From assembly GCA_034509755.1 (NCBI GenBank), contig CM067543.1:14446954-14510953 (forward strand): 64,000 nt of DNA, written 5' to 3'. This document shows, piece by piece, positions 32,441 through 44,347 of the stretch. Every line of letters begins with the position of its first letter. The stretch's first letter is position 1. This stretch comes from Anisodus tanguticus. Lineage: Eukaryota; Streptophyta; Magnoliopsida; Solanales; Solanaceae. The notes below the pieces were generated by a model. That model was not told the origin of the DNA and did not search any database. It worked only from the letters and a program-made list of their open reading frames with translations. The translations under genes were made by a program, and so were the position numbers.

Positions 32441-33309
32441 TTTTAAGCCCATTCCCCTAGACAGGCAGAACACTTAATCTTCGGGTAGTCCCTTAGTTAG
32501 TAAATAAGGAAGTGACACTCGTGATGATCAACTGCCATATGATCTTATGTCTCCTGACAGATCCCGATAGATATGTCCAGACGCCGTCATTCGTTTCCTT
32601 CCTGAAGCCGATCGGCTTGCCACAGTGTAGAACTACTGAAGGCACATGTTTCTCCTAATAAGGGACGTCCTCTAAGGAGTCATAAAATTACTCAACTTCT
32701 TTCATGCTTTGTATAAAGCGATAAACTCTGATACCATCATGAATCGTCCGATGCAAGTTTGCTTAGAGGTTTTTCTAAGACCCACCATACACATTTACTT
32801 GTGGCTTTGGTGTTCTTCAGATCTGATATCCAGTTTGCATCACTGTGTTCTCCCAGAACCGCTGGACATCCAGAATACTATAATCTGTAGATAAGCGAAT
32901 AATTCAGATATCGTCATATCCGACTTAACGCCTTCTATTGATCATGTATTAAAATCATCAGTGAACCTTAGTTCAACTGATGTGCTTTGTAGACCGATAC
33001 CAGGTCGGTTGTAGTGTGTACAATACATTGAACTACACGTGACCTGAGCATATCGCTCCTTGTCTATGGGTGCACCATGATTCCAATCAGTTCTATAATT
33101 CATATCCATTGGTGACTTCAACGAGACTGCCAACTATCGACCAGTCCGTTAGATGTCTTAGAAATCCAGTTCCTAAGATGTCATCTGTGATACCCATATC
33201 TTTCATATCGAGACTTTGTTTCAATATGACTTTTACTTTCAGACTGTTGATTCTCCAACTGTTGGCTTTCTAACTTCAGAGTCAATGTTTCTGTGGTCAG
33301 ATTCATTGT

Positions 33310-33400
33310 GTCTGTTTTATCTTAAACTTTCAGGACCAAAATGTAAACATTTCAGGGACCGAAATGAAAGTCGAGGAAGAAGCCCAACAGTTCAGCAAAC
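33310..33400 (-). repeat. LTR-derived segment inside copy 2 body
   Basis: CTTTCAGGACCAAAATGTAA then TTTCAGGGACCGAAATGAAA closely matches the copy 3 LTR (about 51945-52000), but here it sits within the RT remnant. LTR sequence in the coding body points to recombination or template switching during replication. Confidence 0.65.
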
Positions 33401-34789
33401 CAACTCTGATCCTCTTCTTCCAACTCTCCGGTTGGGAAGGCAGTTTCAACATCCATGCCACATAAGACTGCAATGGCCCTGGATGTTAAGCTACTCACAG
33501 GGGAGCATATTTTACAACCCAAAGGTTCTTTTCCCGGAGGAAGATCAACCATTACACAAGTATGGTTCTATATAATGGAATATATCTCTCTTTGTAGGTT
33601 CTTTCCAAAGCAGCTCTTATGGAGATGACAATTATTTGTCAATTGTCCATGGTTCGTTCCCAACCATACAAGCTAGAAGGACTGGAACAAGTCTTTGTCC
33701 CCTTCTTTGCTCCGTCTTGGTTCAACATCTAGATTCCCTGAGTTCTGCAGATCTGGAATATTAAGTTTCGGATAGCCAGCAAATTTCAAGTCCTATAGAT
33801 ACGGAACGTCTAGTTCCGGACAGTCAGGCCCTCGCGGGTTCCTTTTAACCTTGAGCAATTACTTCTTTTTCCTTTTTCAAGGAAAGTTATCTTCAAAGAA
33901 TTCAGCATTCTTTGACACCAAGAGGCGATCAGCACTACTGTTATTTGCAGATCCAGTGGATATGCAATCTACAGTCTTAGGTACAACTTGACCTGTTTCA
34001 GTACTCCAACTTTTACCAAGCCACCCCACATAATTTGGGCGTACGACTTTGCGCTTGGCTAACACCATTGGACTGAGGTGAGAAATGAACAGTCGTTTAA
34101 TGAACGATGCTTCACATTCTCCCCCTCTATATCTACGAATTTCGCAATCCATAGGCTTAGTTGATTTCCAACTTCTGCTTTGTAGCGCTTATCCGCTTCA
34201 AGATGTTCATCTTTGCTTTTTAACAAACAAAGGATACAATATGTTGTACCATTATCAATGAAGGTCACAACGTACTTGTATCCCCCCTCTATTTTGTATA
34301 AAATTCAAATCACCCAAGTAGGGGTGACTAAGTTCTAGAGGAGCGGTGCTTCTTTCTCTATTCCCTTGACGGAATTTGGAAAGGTGATTTTTGCCTCTTC
34401 GTCTACCTCACATTCATTTTGAGGGTTTATGTCGACAGAAGGCAACAATCTCAACATCGTTAGCTTTTGCATGACTTGCTATTTAACGTGTCTTAATCTA
34501 TGATGGCACAGATGCACGGATTACAAATATATCATTCATTTGGCTACAGACATACTGTACCATTCTTGGTTACAGACCTATTGGACTAGTTTCAAACCAG
34601 CTTGACCAACAACGTCCCTTAAACCAAGTTTGGGACATGTATCACCTCATCTTAGAGTGATCCCATTTCCTGAAGTCCTATTGAGGACAACCTCTCCAAC
34701 CCCTTCTACTTTAGAGGTAGCGTTGCTTCACATGAACAATCTCTTGCACGTGGTTAGGGCGTAATCGGATCATATGTGATCTAGATACT

Positions 34790-35055
34790 CTGGCCCACTC
34801 CAGTTGCTTTGGCAGACTGAGTGTCCAATTTCTTTTCTACCTTTCTTTAGGCCTTCAGATCATTTAAGACCTGGAAAATCTGGCCCACCACACTAGGTGT
34901 CCATTACTTTTCCTATGAAATGAATTCTGGCCCCACTCCAGTCGCCCGGGGGCTTTATATGACTGAGTGTCCAATATCATCATATCAAAAGAATTTTGGC
35001 CCACTCCAGTCGCCCGGAGGCTTTGTATGACTGAGTGTCCAATATCATCCTATGA
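34790..35055. repeat. 68 bp degenerate tandem repeat
   Basis: ACTCCAGTCGCCCGG-GGCTTT followed by GACTGAGTGTCCAATATCAT recurs with starts at 34935 and 35003, and a partial older copy at 34797. It lies in the protease/gag part of copy 2, where copy 1 has no such repeat. Confidence 0.75.
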
Positions 35056-35330
35056 AGGATCTTCTGCCAAATAGTGTGACAGGCTCAACGTCTTTAACTT
35101 TTAGACTTCTTCCGTTATGATTGGTGCCCAGATAATTCTTGGCGCTTACTTAAGAGTGGTAACAGTTTTCGCACAGTCAGTGGATCTTTCTCCCTCGTAT
35201 GTGCGAACATACTTTACACACTTTTAATCATTACACTTAAAAGAACGGATCTTTTTAAGTCGTTTACAAATCCAATCTTTAAACGGGAAAGAAGAAGAGA
35301 TTATTTTATATTCCTCCTTACTTTAATTCA

Positions 35331-36151
35331 TTTTTAATCAGACATCATTTAATCTTTATTCTTGACAAGTAAGAAAAATACTTATCCCAATTTCGGATTC
35401 TTTGTCTGGGACAGATATAGGCCTTCTGCTGCAAGATAGAACCACATCTTCAACCTTCTCCTCTTGTCCCAGTTGACATCCTCAGCCTCTCGTGAGCGCT
35501 TGTTCCCACCACTCTCGGGAGCGGTGACACCATAAACATGTTGAACTTCAACAATATCATCATTACTGTCTTCAAGCAGAAAACCACAGCCATATCCAGA
35601 TTTTGGTCACACAACTTTTGCCTCCTAATGGCCATTAACAGCCCATTACTTGGGCAATTGAGCAACCTCCTCCATGACCTTAAATCAGCTCACTAATGGC
35701 ATTAAAACTACCATTACAGCCCTCCCTTTATGGCCATTACAGCCTTGTTCTTGGCAGTTGGACAACCCTCATCCTTGCTATATATTGAGTTGTTGTTGGC
35801 TCAATTAGTGACAGAAAAACAGATTGAAAAATAGCACAAAAATAGTCACGAAAATAGCCCAAACATACCACAAAACAGTGAGCAAAACTGTGTTGAAAAA
35901 CATTGAGCAAACACTCACATATACACAAGATATACACTACAGAGACACACTATATACACAGAGACAAAAGAGAAGAGTAAAGAGAAACTCTTCCTTCCTA
36001 TTCCATATCTTCAGCAAGTCGATTCATATTTGTTTTCTTTGTCAGGCTCAACCTATTGGCTTTGTAGCGTTGAGATTAAAGTGTTGTTTTATCTTAGGAG
36101 ACTATTGCCCGCTAAAGTAAAATCATATATACGGAGCAATCTTGTCTAAAT
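35331..36151 (+). repeat. Inverted family A LTR-like fragment
   Basis: At 36080-36148 the plus strand (TTGTTTTATCTTAGGAGACT onward) matches the reverse complement of the copy 1 LTR at about 13395-13465. The fragment carries a TATA-like CTATATATTGAG (about 35779) and appears as LTR sequence opposite to the element holding it. The left part (35331-35770) is unassigned. It occupies the place of leader and gag. Confidence 0.6.
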
Positions 36152-36924
36152 TGTTGGTACTCTATTGTACTTTATAAAGCAGTACGGGAAGTAAATAACT
36201 ATTACAAGTATTCAAAAGGATAAACAAATATTCAATATTTAGAAATTGAATCTTGTTGAACAAATATGTCAATCTTCAAAACTGCCGCAAGCTTGTTGTG
36301 TCTTGAATCTTGATAACCTGAAATCAAGAAACAACGGGTGGTAAATGGGTTGTTCATGGCCAATGAAGAAGGGCTGATAATGGAGGAGTTAATCAGCCAA
36401 GTAATGGCTGATTAATGCCTCAGAAAACAGTTCCAACGGCGCACCCCAAAATCAACTTTTCAGAAACTTTGGGGACCAAACTGTAAAATATTAAACTTCA
36501 GGGACCAAATTGTACATAAGAAACTTCAGGGATCAACCGGACGGGCGGGCGGCGGCGCACGTGTGGGCTTAGCCTTGAACCCAAGCACATCTAGGTCCTC
36601 CCTCCTTTAAACACATGGGATACCCCTTAGGGTCCCAAACCCTTTACCATTTTAGAGACTTATATAGAGAGCAATTCTTCATATTCCCACCGATGTGGTA
36701 GATTTGTCCCACACCACATTTCCATGCCTCAAACACCTTACTTCGTGGATCAATATTTCTTTCATTTCTCAACGAAATTTGACGATTCTTGGCCCTACGG
36801 TCATCTACTCACTTAGTAGATTATGCATGTGTGAAGAGACAAGGCCTCTAACATGCGGAACACTAGTGTTTAATTCATCAAAGATGGGTGGACGCATCTC
36901 CCCGCCAAAGGCAAATTTCCAACA
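36152..36924 (-). repeat. 5' LTR of family A copy 2
   Basis: 773 bp, TGTTGGTACTC...TTTCCAACA. It differs from the 3' LTR mainly by transitions and a replaced block near the middle (about 36415-36440). No primer-binding site is recognisable next to it; the inverted fragment abuts instead. Confidence 0.9.
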
Positions 36925-37427
36925 AGTCCTACTTGATCCTAGATTTGACAAACTTAGATTAGTGGAGTCTTACACTACGGGCAAGCCTATGGTACGATCT
37001 TAGGAGACACATGATTTTTCTTTGTGAGAGAGAGTGAATTCTTTCTATATGTGAGTCCTTAAAATACATTTAAATTTATTTGAGTGTGTGGACTGATTTC
37101 TCTCTTGGTTCGATTGGTGAGGGCACATGATTCATAAAAGTTTTGTGAGGTACTTGGTTCTTAAGTTGGCGTAGAAATCAAGTCAAGAATTAAATAGGAG
37201 GAAAGTCAATCTTCGAGGCTAAGATGTTAGGAGAGTTCATTTGAAAATTTTAAATAGTCTTTGTCATGAAAAGATTAAAGAAAAATATTTTTATGCATAT
37301 GCTAGTTTCTAAATGTCGATATAAACCATTATCATCAGTTGTGATGCATGAGCATGCTTGAAAGTTGTTCTTTGCCATGATTTGAATTCTTAAACTTGCT
37401 CGAGGACGAGCAAGTCTAAATGTGGGG
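36925..37427 (+). other. Gypsy 3' untranslated region, right part, with purine tract
   Basis: The continuation of 29860-31031 after the family A insertion. It ends in CTTGCTCGAGGACGAGCAAG (37397-37416) then TCTAAATGTGGGG (37415-37427), the usual sequence before the 3' LTR of Tat/Athila-like gypsy elements. CTTGCTCG-AGGACGAGCAAG is itself a short dyad. Confidence 0.65.
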
Positions 37428-38432
37428 TGGTACAGCTGGCTGAGTTCGCCTGTGATCCTCGCGAATCGAGAGTTTAGGTGAGCCAAGAAAAGTTTTCCAA
37501 ACGAATTTTAAGTTGTTTATTTGATTCCCTACATATTCTAGGTCATCTAAGTACATCCTAAGACACATTATTTTGGGGGATTAAATCGAATGAGAGCATG
37601 GATCTATCGCGGAGCAAGGGGAAAGATTCGGCAACGAGTTTTTCCTTTCATCTTCCTATTTTTCATTGTTGGTTATGAATTTTAGTATTGTGTTTTCACA
37701 TACTTTTATGAGTAGCTAATTCTCTATCTAGGGTTTTGATGGAACCTTTTATAGGATGAATTCTAGTTATGTTTTAATATAATTGAGCCATTGGATTTTT
37801 CTATTTGTTCAACTACGTGTTTATTTCAGTAAATTGAATGGCCATCAATTAGTTGTGCCTATTTATTATGTGTTGCTCAAAAGAGAATGCATATTTAGGT
37901 AGTTGTTGAACAACGTTACTCCTTATGTATATGAAAGATCAATAAAACATGTTTAAAAGCGGGATTAGAGATAATGAAGCTTTGACGTGGTCATAGTTAG
38001 TCGTTGAGAAATTTCTAGCTAGAGTAGTTCGAGAGAATACGTCTAGTAAATTATTGTAATTGATCGACAAATAATTACAGTAAGTTGAGTGCTCACGATC
38101 CGTAGAGAATAAATCAGCGAGATCATAGTTAACGTAGCGAGAAGGGTTCTGATAATTGGGGAAATCATAACCCTAGGTCTCCTTAATCTTGAATTCAACC
38201 CATACCTTAATTAGTTAATACTTTTTACTGCTTTATTATTTTTTAGTTAATTAGTTAGAAATAAAAATCTTAATTTTTATAATCCAGAATATTGTTGGAA
38301 CTTATTTTCTTAGTAATATTGAACAGTTATAACTAACATTAATTCTCTGTGGGATTCGACTCCGGACTTATAGACCTGATTATATTTGCAGCGACCGCTT
38401 ATCCTTTTTAGGATTAGAGTTGGGCATGATCA
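37428..38432 (+). mobile_element. 3' LTR of Tat/Athila-like gypsy
   Basis: It begins TGGTACAGC just after the purine tract and ends GTTGGGCATGATCA. Near the end are GTGGGATTCGACTCCGGACT and GCAGCGACCGCTTA, which I recognise from this LTR class. About 1,005 bp. Its partner 5' LTR is not in the window. Confidence 0.7.
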
Positions 38433-39311
38433 TACTCACAAAACTTTTAAAAAAAATTCAAGTAAAATGCATGTGAAAACACAACTTCAAGTTCCAAAAA
38501 TCACAATTTTAACTCTCAAATTTTTAAGTTTCAAATCTTAACTTCAAAATCTATGGCCAAACGGATTAGTTACCTGAATACATAAACAATGAAAACTTAC
38601 AAGTCTAATCCATGTAGTATCATATCAAGTGAAGTGAAGGATTAACCTGAGGGCCATATCCAACTAAAGGAAGCAAGTTTCATGTTACTAAAATTTGGTA
38701 AATCAAATAGAGTCAGCCCATGACCAAATACACTCAGAGAAAGAGAGAAGTGTACTTGTCCTATTTTGATCTATTAGTACATTTGATTTTTTTTATTAAT
38801 AGCATCGGCTTAGAACAGATTGGTCAAAATTGGAGAGGCTATTTGTGATATAACTGGTGGAGTACGTTTTCTCTATCAAGAACAAAGTTGAAAGTAAAAG
38901 TGGAAGAAAAATAAGTTTTTAATTTTAGCAATCAGAAAATAATTAATTCATCTGAATTGTTCCTTCTACTAGACTCACAAAAACAGTGGAAATGGACAAC
39001 AAACTTCCAAGATTTGACTTTTTTGGTATTCTTTTTAAATGAACAAATTTAGCAAGTCATTTTTTCATTAGACAATTCTTCCAGGTAGCACCTGGCCCAA
39101 CTATAGTAAATAAAGACTCAAGCGCAATATGTAGATTGTATAATCCTAACGAAGATATATACAACATATATAGCTGTTGGGTATTTTGTAAATATTTTTT
39201 CTTTAATAAGTATGGAATATAGTATATTTTATAAATGATCCTTTTCACATAATTATTTTTGGCCAGCTGGACACTCCGCATAAATATCCCTTTACATATT
39301 CACTTTCAGGA
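38433..39311. other. Intergenic sequence with MITE-like start
   Basis: 38445-38575 (AACTTCAAGTTCCAAAAATC; ATGGCCAAACGGATTAG) resembles a common Solanaceae intergenic MITE, but no paired end is visible. The rest has no coding signal. Confidence 0.4.
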
Positions 39312-39313
39312 TA

Positions 39314-40142
39314 CAGTAGAAACTCTATTAATTAATACTCGATTATTTAATAAACTCTCTTAGATAATATTTTTGGTTGGTTCTGACTCGGGGATAACGT
39401 GCTAAATTAATAATTAGCTAAGATTATAAGATAATACATTTTTGATTACTCATATAGACCCCATGTAAAATATAAATTAATAATTCCTTATATACTACAT
39501 AATACATGAGTGATTTATGAAGACTTCTTGAAAATGACTCAATTGTCTTTTGTTTTTTGTTGAAATCAATGTCACATTGAATCTAATCTCTAAATTTTCT
39601 TATCATTGTAAGAACTTCTGGTGTTGTTTTCTCATAGCTCAACAAGAAATTATTCAATGTGATTGCCGCTTTAATAGCATCGTTTCGCGAAGGGGCTCTA
39701 CTGTAGAACTTTCATCATCACATTTATCAGTTCCCATAACGCTCTCAATTATTTCTTCATCAGTCAATAACTGTGCAACTACATTTTCTTATGGATAGTT
39801 TAGGACATGTTCGACATCCATTGTTTGTGTTAGCATGATTTGATCTTGTGTTTATATAAGAAATAGTTTTTAATATCCATAAAGTAGTACATTGAACACA
39901 AGAAGCATAATAAAGTGGGAGATTGAAGGGTGCTTCATTTGATATAGTACATTGAACAATAATGAAGTGGAAGATTGAAGGGTGTTTGTAAATTGGGTAT
40001 TTCATTATAAATTTATCTATAAATTGATAAAGTATTAATTAATAGATAAATTAATAATTATTAATTTATCGATTAATTAATATCTCTTTTAATTAATAAC
40101 ATTTGATGGTCCCAAGAGCATTAATTTATAGAGTTTCTACGG
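39314..40142 (-). mobile_element. pogo/Emigrant-type DNA transposon
   Basis: TIRs CAGTAGAAACTCTATTAATT and the inverse of AATTTATAGAGTTTCTACGG enclose 829 bp flanked by TA (39312-39313, 40143-40144). The TIR is close to that of Emigrant/Lemi1, the pogo branch of Tc1/mariner. A transposase tail survives inside on the minus strand, so this is a deletion derivative of a coding element rather than a simple MITE. Confidence 0.85.
39600..39790 (-). pseudogene. pogo-type transposase C-terminal remnant
   Basis: The minus strand reads LTDEEIIESVMGTDKCDDES then STVEP-RETMLLKRQS. An acidic tail after a TDEEII motif is typical of the C-terminus of pogo/Tigger-like transposases, and the second pogo remnant in this window (47980-48500) has the same TDEEII motif. 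The DDE core is missing. The plus-strand frame at 39550-39798 overlaps it and is a shadow. Confidence 0.65.
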
Positions 40143-40144
40143 TA

Positions 40145-41127
40145 GGTATTTTGTTAAGCCTTCAAAAGAATTTCTTCATAAACCCTAAAAACAATCTCAG
40201 TATTATTCAAATGATCATTCACATTTAACATAATGGTAACAAATTTGGTCTATATAATGCTTGTAGACTAATATTAACAATTAACAACAACAACATATAT
40301 TTTCGTAAACCAAAAGCCTAAAAAAATTCAGATCATCTTAAGTAATAGAACCAAAAAGGCGCCTAAATTGTCCAATAAAAGTTGTTAAGTACTCTGAAAA
40401 AACAAATTAAAATAATTTATTCACCTTATATCTTGATGAAACGAAAAATATACCTTCTAAGCATTGAAAGGCTACTTAAAGAAGTCAATTGGAAGATAAT
40501 TATGACAACCTTGAACTAAAATCCTTTATGTGGCCATTTTGCCTCTGAAAGTTATTTAGAATACTTTGGGAAAATGACTAGATCATTCTCTCTAAAAGAA
40601 CTGCAAATTGATTTATTATCCTCCAGTTAAAGCATAAATTTTGTTTTCCAGAAAGGAGTAATGGACTGCAACAAAGTATCATCCCAAATTATCTGACATC
40701 GTTTGAATTTCAAGAGTCAAATGAGTTTTTCTTTGACCAAATTCTTTCGTATGTCTTTTCGATTTTTTGAATTGTTAGTTATTATTACTTATACAACTTT
40801 TTACGTAGTTTCCAAATATGTTAATTTTATTTCAAAAGAAGTAAAAATTTCATATCCGAATTTACAGTCAAAGTTTAAAAACTTTAATTTTTCAAAATCC
40901 GAACGGTGCCACTGAAGATGTAATTAACAGCCTAGCTAACAGTTGGAAAATTGAAGGTTCTTACTCCTTCAATCAATTAGGTCAAAATCCATTTGAGTTT
41001 GAAATTTTCCTTTTTTCGTTCATACCAGTATATTGTCTTTTCAGTTTTTTATTATTCTGAATCAATCTAGCTCCTAACTCGAGCTCATCATGTTTGTTAA
41101 GTAATTGTCACCCACTACATACCCAAT
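40145..41127. other. Intergenic, no gene seen
   Basis: AT-rich. The segment 40690-40910 (TTTGACCAAATTCTTTCGTA; AAGTTTAAAAACTTTAATTT) looks like a decayed MITE. I see no coding exon. Confidence 0.4.
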
Positions 41128-42034
41128 TGAAACACAAGAGCTGGGGGAGGGAGTGAATTGTATTTTTTTTTTATAAATGTGTAAGTCGACTTATGAGTTG
41201 GATCAGTCGATTACCCGGTAAGTCTTAGAACTGGTTAAGTAAGCAGATAAGAAAAATTAAAGTAATGCAGAAATATAAAGACACAAAGATTTTTATATTG
41301 GTTCGGATCGCTCCCCTTGGATTACAAGGGTTTCCTTAGAGCTCTTAAATGAATTATGTACAAAGATAGTTCAGATTGAACCAAGTGTCCGCTTTGGACT
41401 TCTTCTGATCTTGAAATTTTGATAAGCTCAACATGTATAGCTACCTACCCTCTCTTTCTTTTTCTGACATTGATAGACTAAATTGAATATAGTACTTCTA
41501 TAAGATTTAGAGTGAATAAGATTTTTCTCAAGTGAAGATGTGGTTTTCTCCGGCTCGTGAGGTCTTCATTTATAGTTGGCAGCTTCGGAGTCTTGAGAGA
41601 TAATAGTGAATCAATCATTCCTTTGTTTGATTCTGATTTGGACGCTCTAAGGTAACCCAAGGGAGTTTGTCTTCAATCAGGGATTTAAAGTGATCCGCTG
41701 ATTGATTTTGTATCCCTCTTGGTGTCTTCCTTCCTTTGATAGTTTAGGGTTGCGATCCTCGCTGAATAGAAGAGGTCAGTTGTCTTGATCTTATGTCTAC
41801 TTTTCTTTGTTGGTTTATGACTTGAGATCTTCATGATTGAATAGTTGACTCGTGTCTTCTTTTCTTTGTTAGTTTATGCCTTGAGATATTCATGATTGAA
41901 CAATTGGCTCTTGTCATCTCTTGGAATCTTCGATTTTGTTGTCGTCCATCTTCTTCATATTATTTTCACCTTCAGGATCTAGATTTTCCTTTTGTGATTC
42001 CTTGATTTAAGGTTTACTTGAAAGGCATCTTTCA
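41128..42034 (-). repeat. 3' LTR of element D
   Basis: 907 bp, highly similar to 46486-47342 but with an extra partly duplicated segment (about 41810-41910, TTCTTTTCTTTGTTAGTTTA region). Its left flank TACCCAAT looks like a damaged primer-binding context, and its right flank is RNase H coding without a purine tract. Confidence 0.85.
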
Positions 42035-43250
42035 CAAGAGTTCCGAACTTTCCAATGCTAAATACTCGGCTTTGGTGGTAGACAAAGCGACAGATGTTTG
42101 CTTATTGCTATGCTATGAAATGAGAGATTCTCCCAAGATTTGACAAGTACCTCTTGTGCTTTTTCTCTCAGCTTTATCTCCTGCAAAGTCAGCATCTAAG
42201 TAAACAAATAGATCAAAATTATTAGAGTGACGATATCATAGACCAAGGTCTTGAGTGCCAATAATATATCGAATGATCCTTTTTACTGCAGTAAGATGTG
42301 GTTCCTTAGGAGATGACTAGAATCTAGCACATTTACATACGCTAACCATGATATCTGGTCGACTTGCAGTGACCTATAGTAGTGATCCTATCAATGCAAG
42401 ATAGATTTTCTCATCAATATTCTTTCTTGGAGCATCTATCTCAAGACACGTTGAGGTACTCATTGGTGTGCCAAAGTCTTTGGCGTTCTCCATTCCAAAC
42501 TTCTAGATGAGTTCATTTGTGTACTTTGTTTGACTTATAAAAGTATCATTAGTCGACTGTCTTATTTGCGGTCCTAAGAAGAACATTAGTTCTCTCATTA
42601 TACTCATTTCAAATTATCCTTTCATTAGATTGGCAAAATTCTTGCATAATAGAGGGTCAGAACTTTCAAAAATAATGTCATCAACATATATTTGAGCAAT
42701 TAAAATGCAATTTGAAGTTTTCTGAATAAAAAGAGTTGTGTCAATTTTCCCTCTTTTAAAGTTATTTTCCAATAAAAATGAATTGAGTCTCTACCAGGCC
42801 TTAGGAGCCTGTTTGAGTCCATATAAATCCTTTGTTATCTTGAAAACATGATCTGGACAAGAGAAATTTTCAAAACTCGATGGTTGTTTGACAAAAAACT
42901 TCTTCCTTGATAAAACCATTTAAAAGAGCACTTTTGACGTCCATTTGAAATAATTTATATCGTTTAAAAGATGCATATGCAAGAAGGATATGAATGGATT
43001 CTAACCTTACCACGGGAGAAAAAGTTTCTTTGTAATCAATATCTTCTTGTTGTGAGTAATCTTGAGCAACTAACCCGGCTTTATTCCTGATGACTTGCCC
43101 TACTTCATTCAACTTATTCCGAAACACCCACTTTGTTCCAATTACTGAAGCATTTTTAGGTCTTGGGATAAGTTTCCATACTTGATTCCTTTCGAGTTGA
43201 TCAAGTTTTCTTACATGTATTTGACCCATGAGTCATCATTGAGGGCTTAA
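42035..43250 (-). pseudogene. RT and RNase H of element D
   Basis: The RT begins WKLIPRPKNASVIGTKWVFR, KAGLVAQDYSQQEDIDYKET and FQMDVKSALLNGFIKEEVF (42870-43229). In shifted frames ITKDLYGLKQAPKAW and the catalytic IYVDDIIFESSDP follow, with YVDD at 42677-42688. RNase H shows DADFAGDKAERKSTRGTCQI and SVALSTTKAEYLAL, then the LTR starts. RNase H therefore lacks its last ~60 residues. The catalytic YVDD is intact, but stops at several points prevent translation. Confidence 0.9.
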
Positions 43251-44347
43251 TCTATTTTCCTTGGTTCAAGCTGAGATATGAGAGCCACATCAGAATGTTG
43301 TTTAAGAGATACTCTGATTTGCATTTTAGCATCTGGATTTCCAATGATGAATTCTTTTGGAAAGCTAACTTCAGTTCTCCATTCCCTTGGGTTATTTATT
43401 TATTTTGAGACTTTCTCAATATCTTTCTGCTCTTGAGTCGACTCATTCAGATTATTTTGGCTTTTAGTAGAGCTGGGTGTAGTTGACTTCTCATTCTCCT
43501 GAGTTGGGATTGCTTCTGTCTGAGGGTCATTAGTCGACTTTGTTGGGTGAATTTCTTCTCCTACATCATTATTTAAAGCACTTGTGACTTGAACACTAGG
43601 GTTAGTCTCAATGAATACGACATGAACTGATTCTACAATGGTCATTGTTCTTTTACTATAAACTCTATATGATCTACTAATAGGAGCATAGCCTACGAAA
43701 ATACCTTCATCACTTTGTGGATCAAATTTACTAAGATTATCCTTACCATTGTTATGAACAAAATATATGCACCCAAAAGGATGAAAATAGCCAATGTTGG
43801 GACGTTTACCCTTTCAGAGCTTGTACGGAGTATTTTTCAGAATTTGCCTTATTAAACATCAGTTTAGTATATGACAAGCAGTACTTACTTCCTCAGCCCA
43901 AAATCTGTCAAGCATTCCTTATTCTAAAAGCATTATTCGAGCAGTTTATTGGAGGGAACAATTTTTCCTTTCTGTAATGCCGTTTTGTTATGGAGATCAA
44001 GGTAAGGAGAACGTTTGAGTATAGCCTTGCTGAGAACAAAAGTCCTTCAAATATCTTATTTTCAAACTCCTTCCCATGATCAATGTCTATTATTGAGATA
44101 TAGTATCCCTTTTCTCGTTGAACCTTTCTATAAATATCTCAAAATTGGTGAAATCTTCACTTTTATGAGTTAAAAACATGATCCAAGTAAAATGATAATA
44201 ATCATATATAATAAAAAATTCATACTTCTTTCCACATAGACTAGCAGTTCTAATACGACCAAATAAATTTGTATGTAGTAATTGAAGCGGCTTAGAAGTG
44301 CTAACCATGTATTTAGTCTTAAAGGATGAACGGACTTGTTTTCCTAA
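43251..44347 (-). pseudogene. Integrase of element D and linker to RT
   Basis: The core reads LLHTNLFGRIRTASLCGKKY and EFFIIYDYYHFTWIMFL (44090-44308); the first catalytic Asp appears as Asn (HTNLFG for the usual DLFG). IDHGKEFENKIFE holds the second Asp in a shifted frame. QNGITERKNCSLQ (about 43950) has the Glu. The C-terminus has GCIYFVHNNGKDNLSKFDPQ and GIFVGYAPISRSYRVY. The linker 43400-43645 is Ser/Thr/Glu-rich. Loss of the first Asp would by itself abolish activity. Confidence 0.85.

Larger units (their letters stand above)
32441..35330 (-). pseudogene. Deleted pol of family A copy 2
   Basis: Minus-strand traces: RNase H scraps (32480-33000), then VDLPPGKEPLGCK running straight into CSPVSSLTSRAIAVLCGMDV and ETAFPTGELEEE (33352-33552). 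That is an RT with about 38 residues missing compared with copy 1 but still in frame. Integrase pieces are CISTGSANNSSADRLLVSKN (33877-33970), a GGECEASF-like remnant of GGEYVAPF, and FIDNGTTYCILCLLKSKDE (34200-34265). Neither a YxDD box nor a complete DDE set survives. A 68 bp degenerate tandem repeat lies at 34790-35050. Confidence 0.75.
31037..36924 (-). mobile_element. Copia family A, copy 2 (5.9 kb, non-autonomous)
   Basis: LTRs at 31037-31793 and 36152-36924 share ends TGTTGG...CCAACA, with a perfect TSD AGTCC. The LTRs look roughly 95% alike by eye over the first 250 bp. The body has the conserved 3' block, then severely shortened RNase H, RT, integrase and protease remnants, no recognisable gag, and an inverted LTR-like fragment next to the 5' LTR. 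It inserted into the 3' region of a gypsy element. The contrast between clean ends and wrecked body suggests movement with proteins from another copy. Confidence 0.85.
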
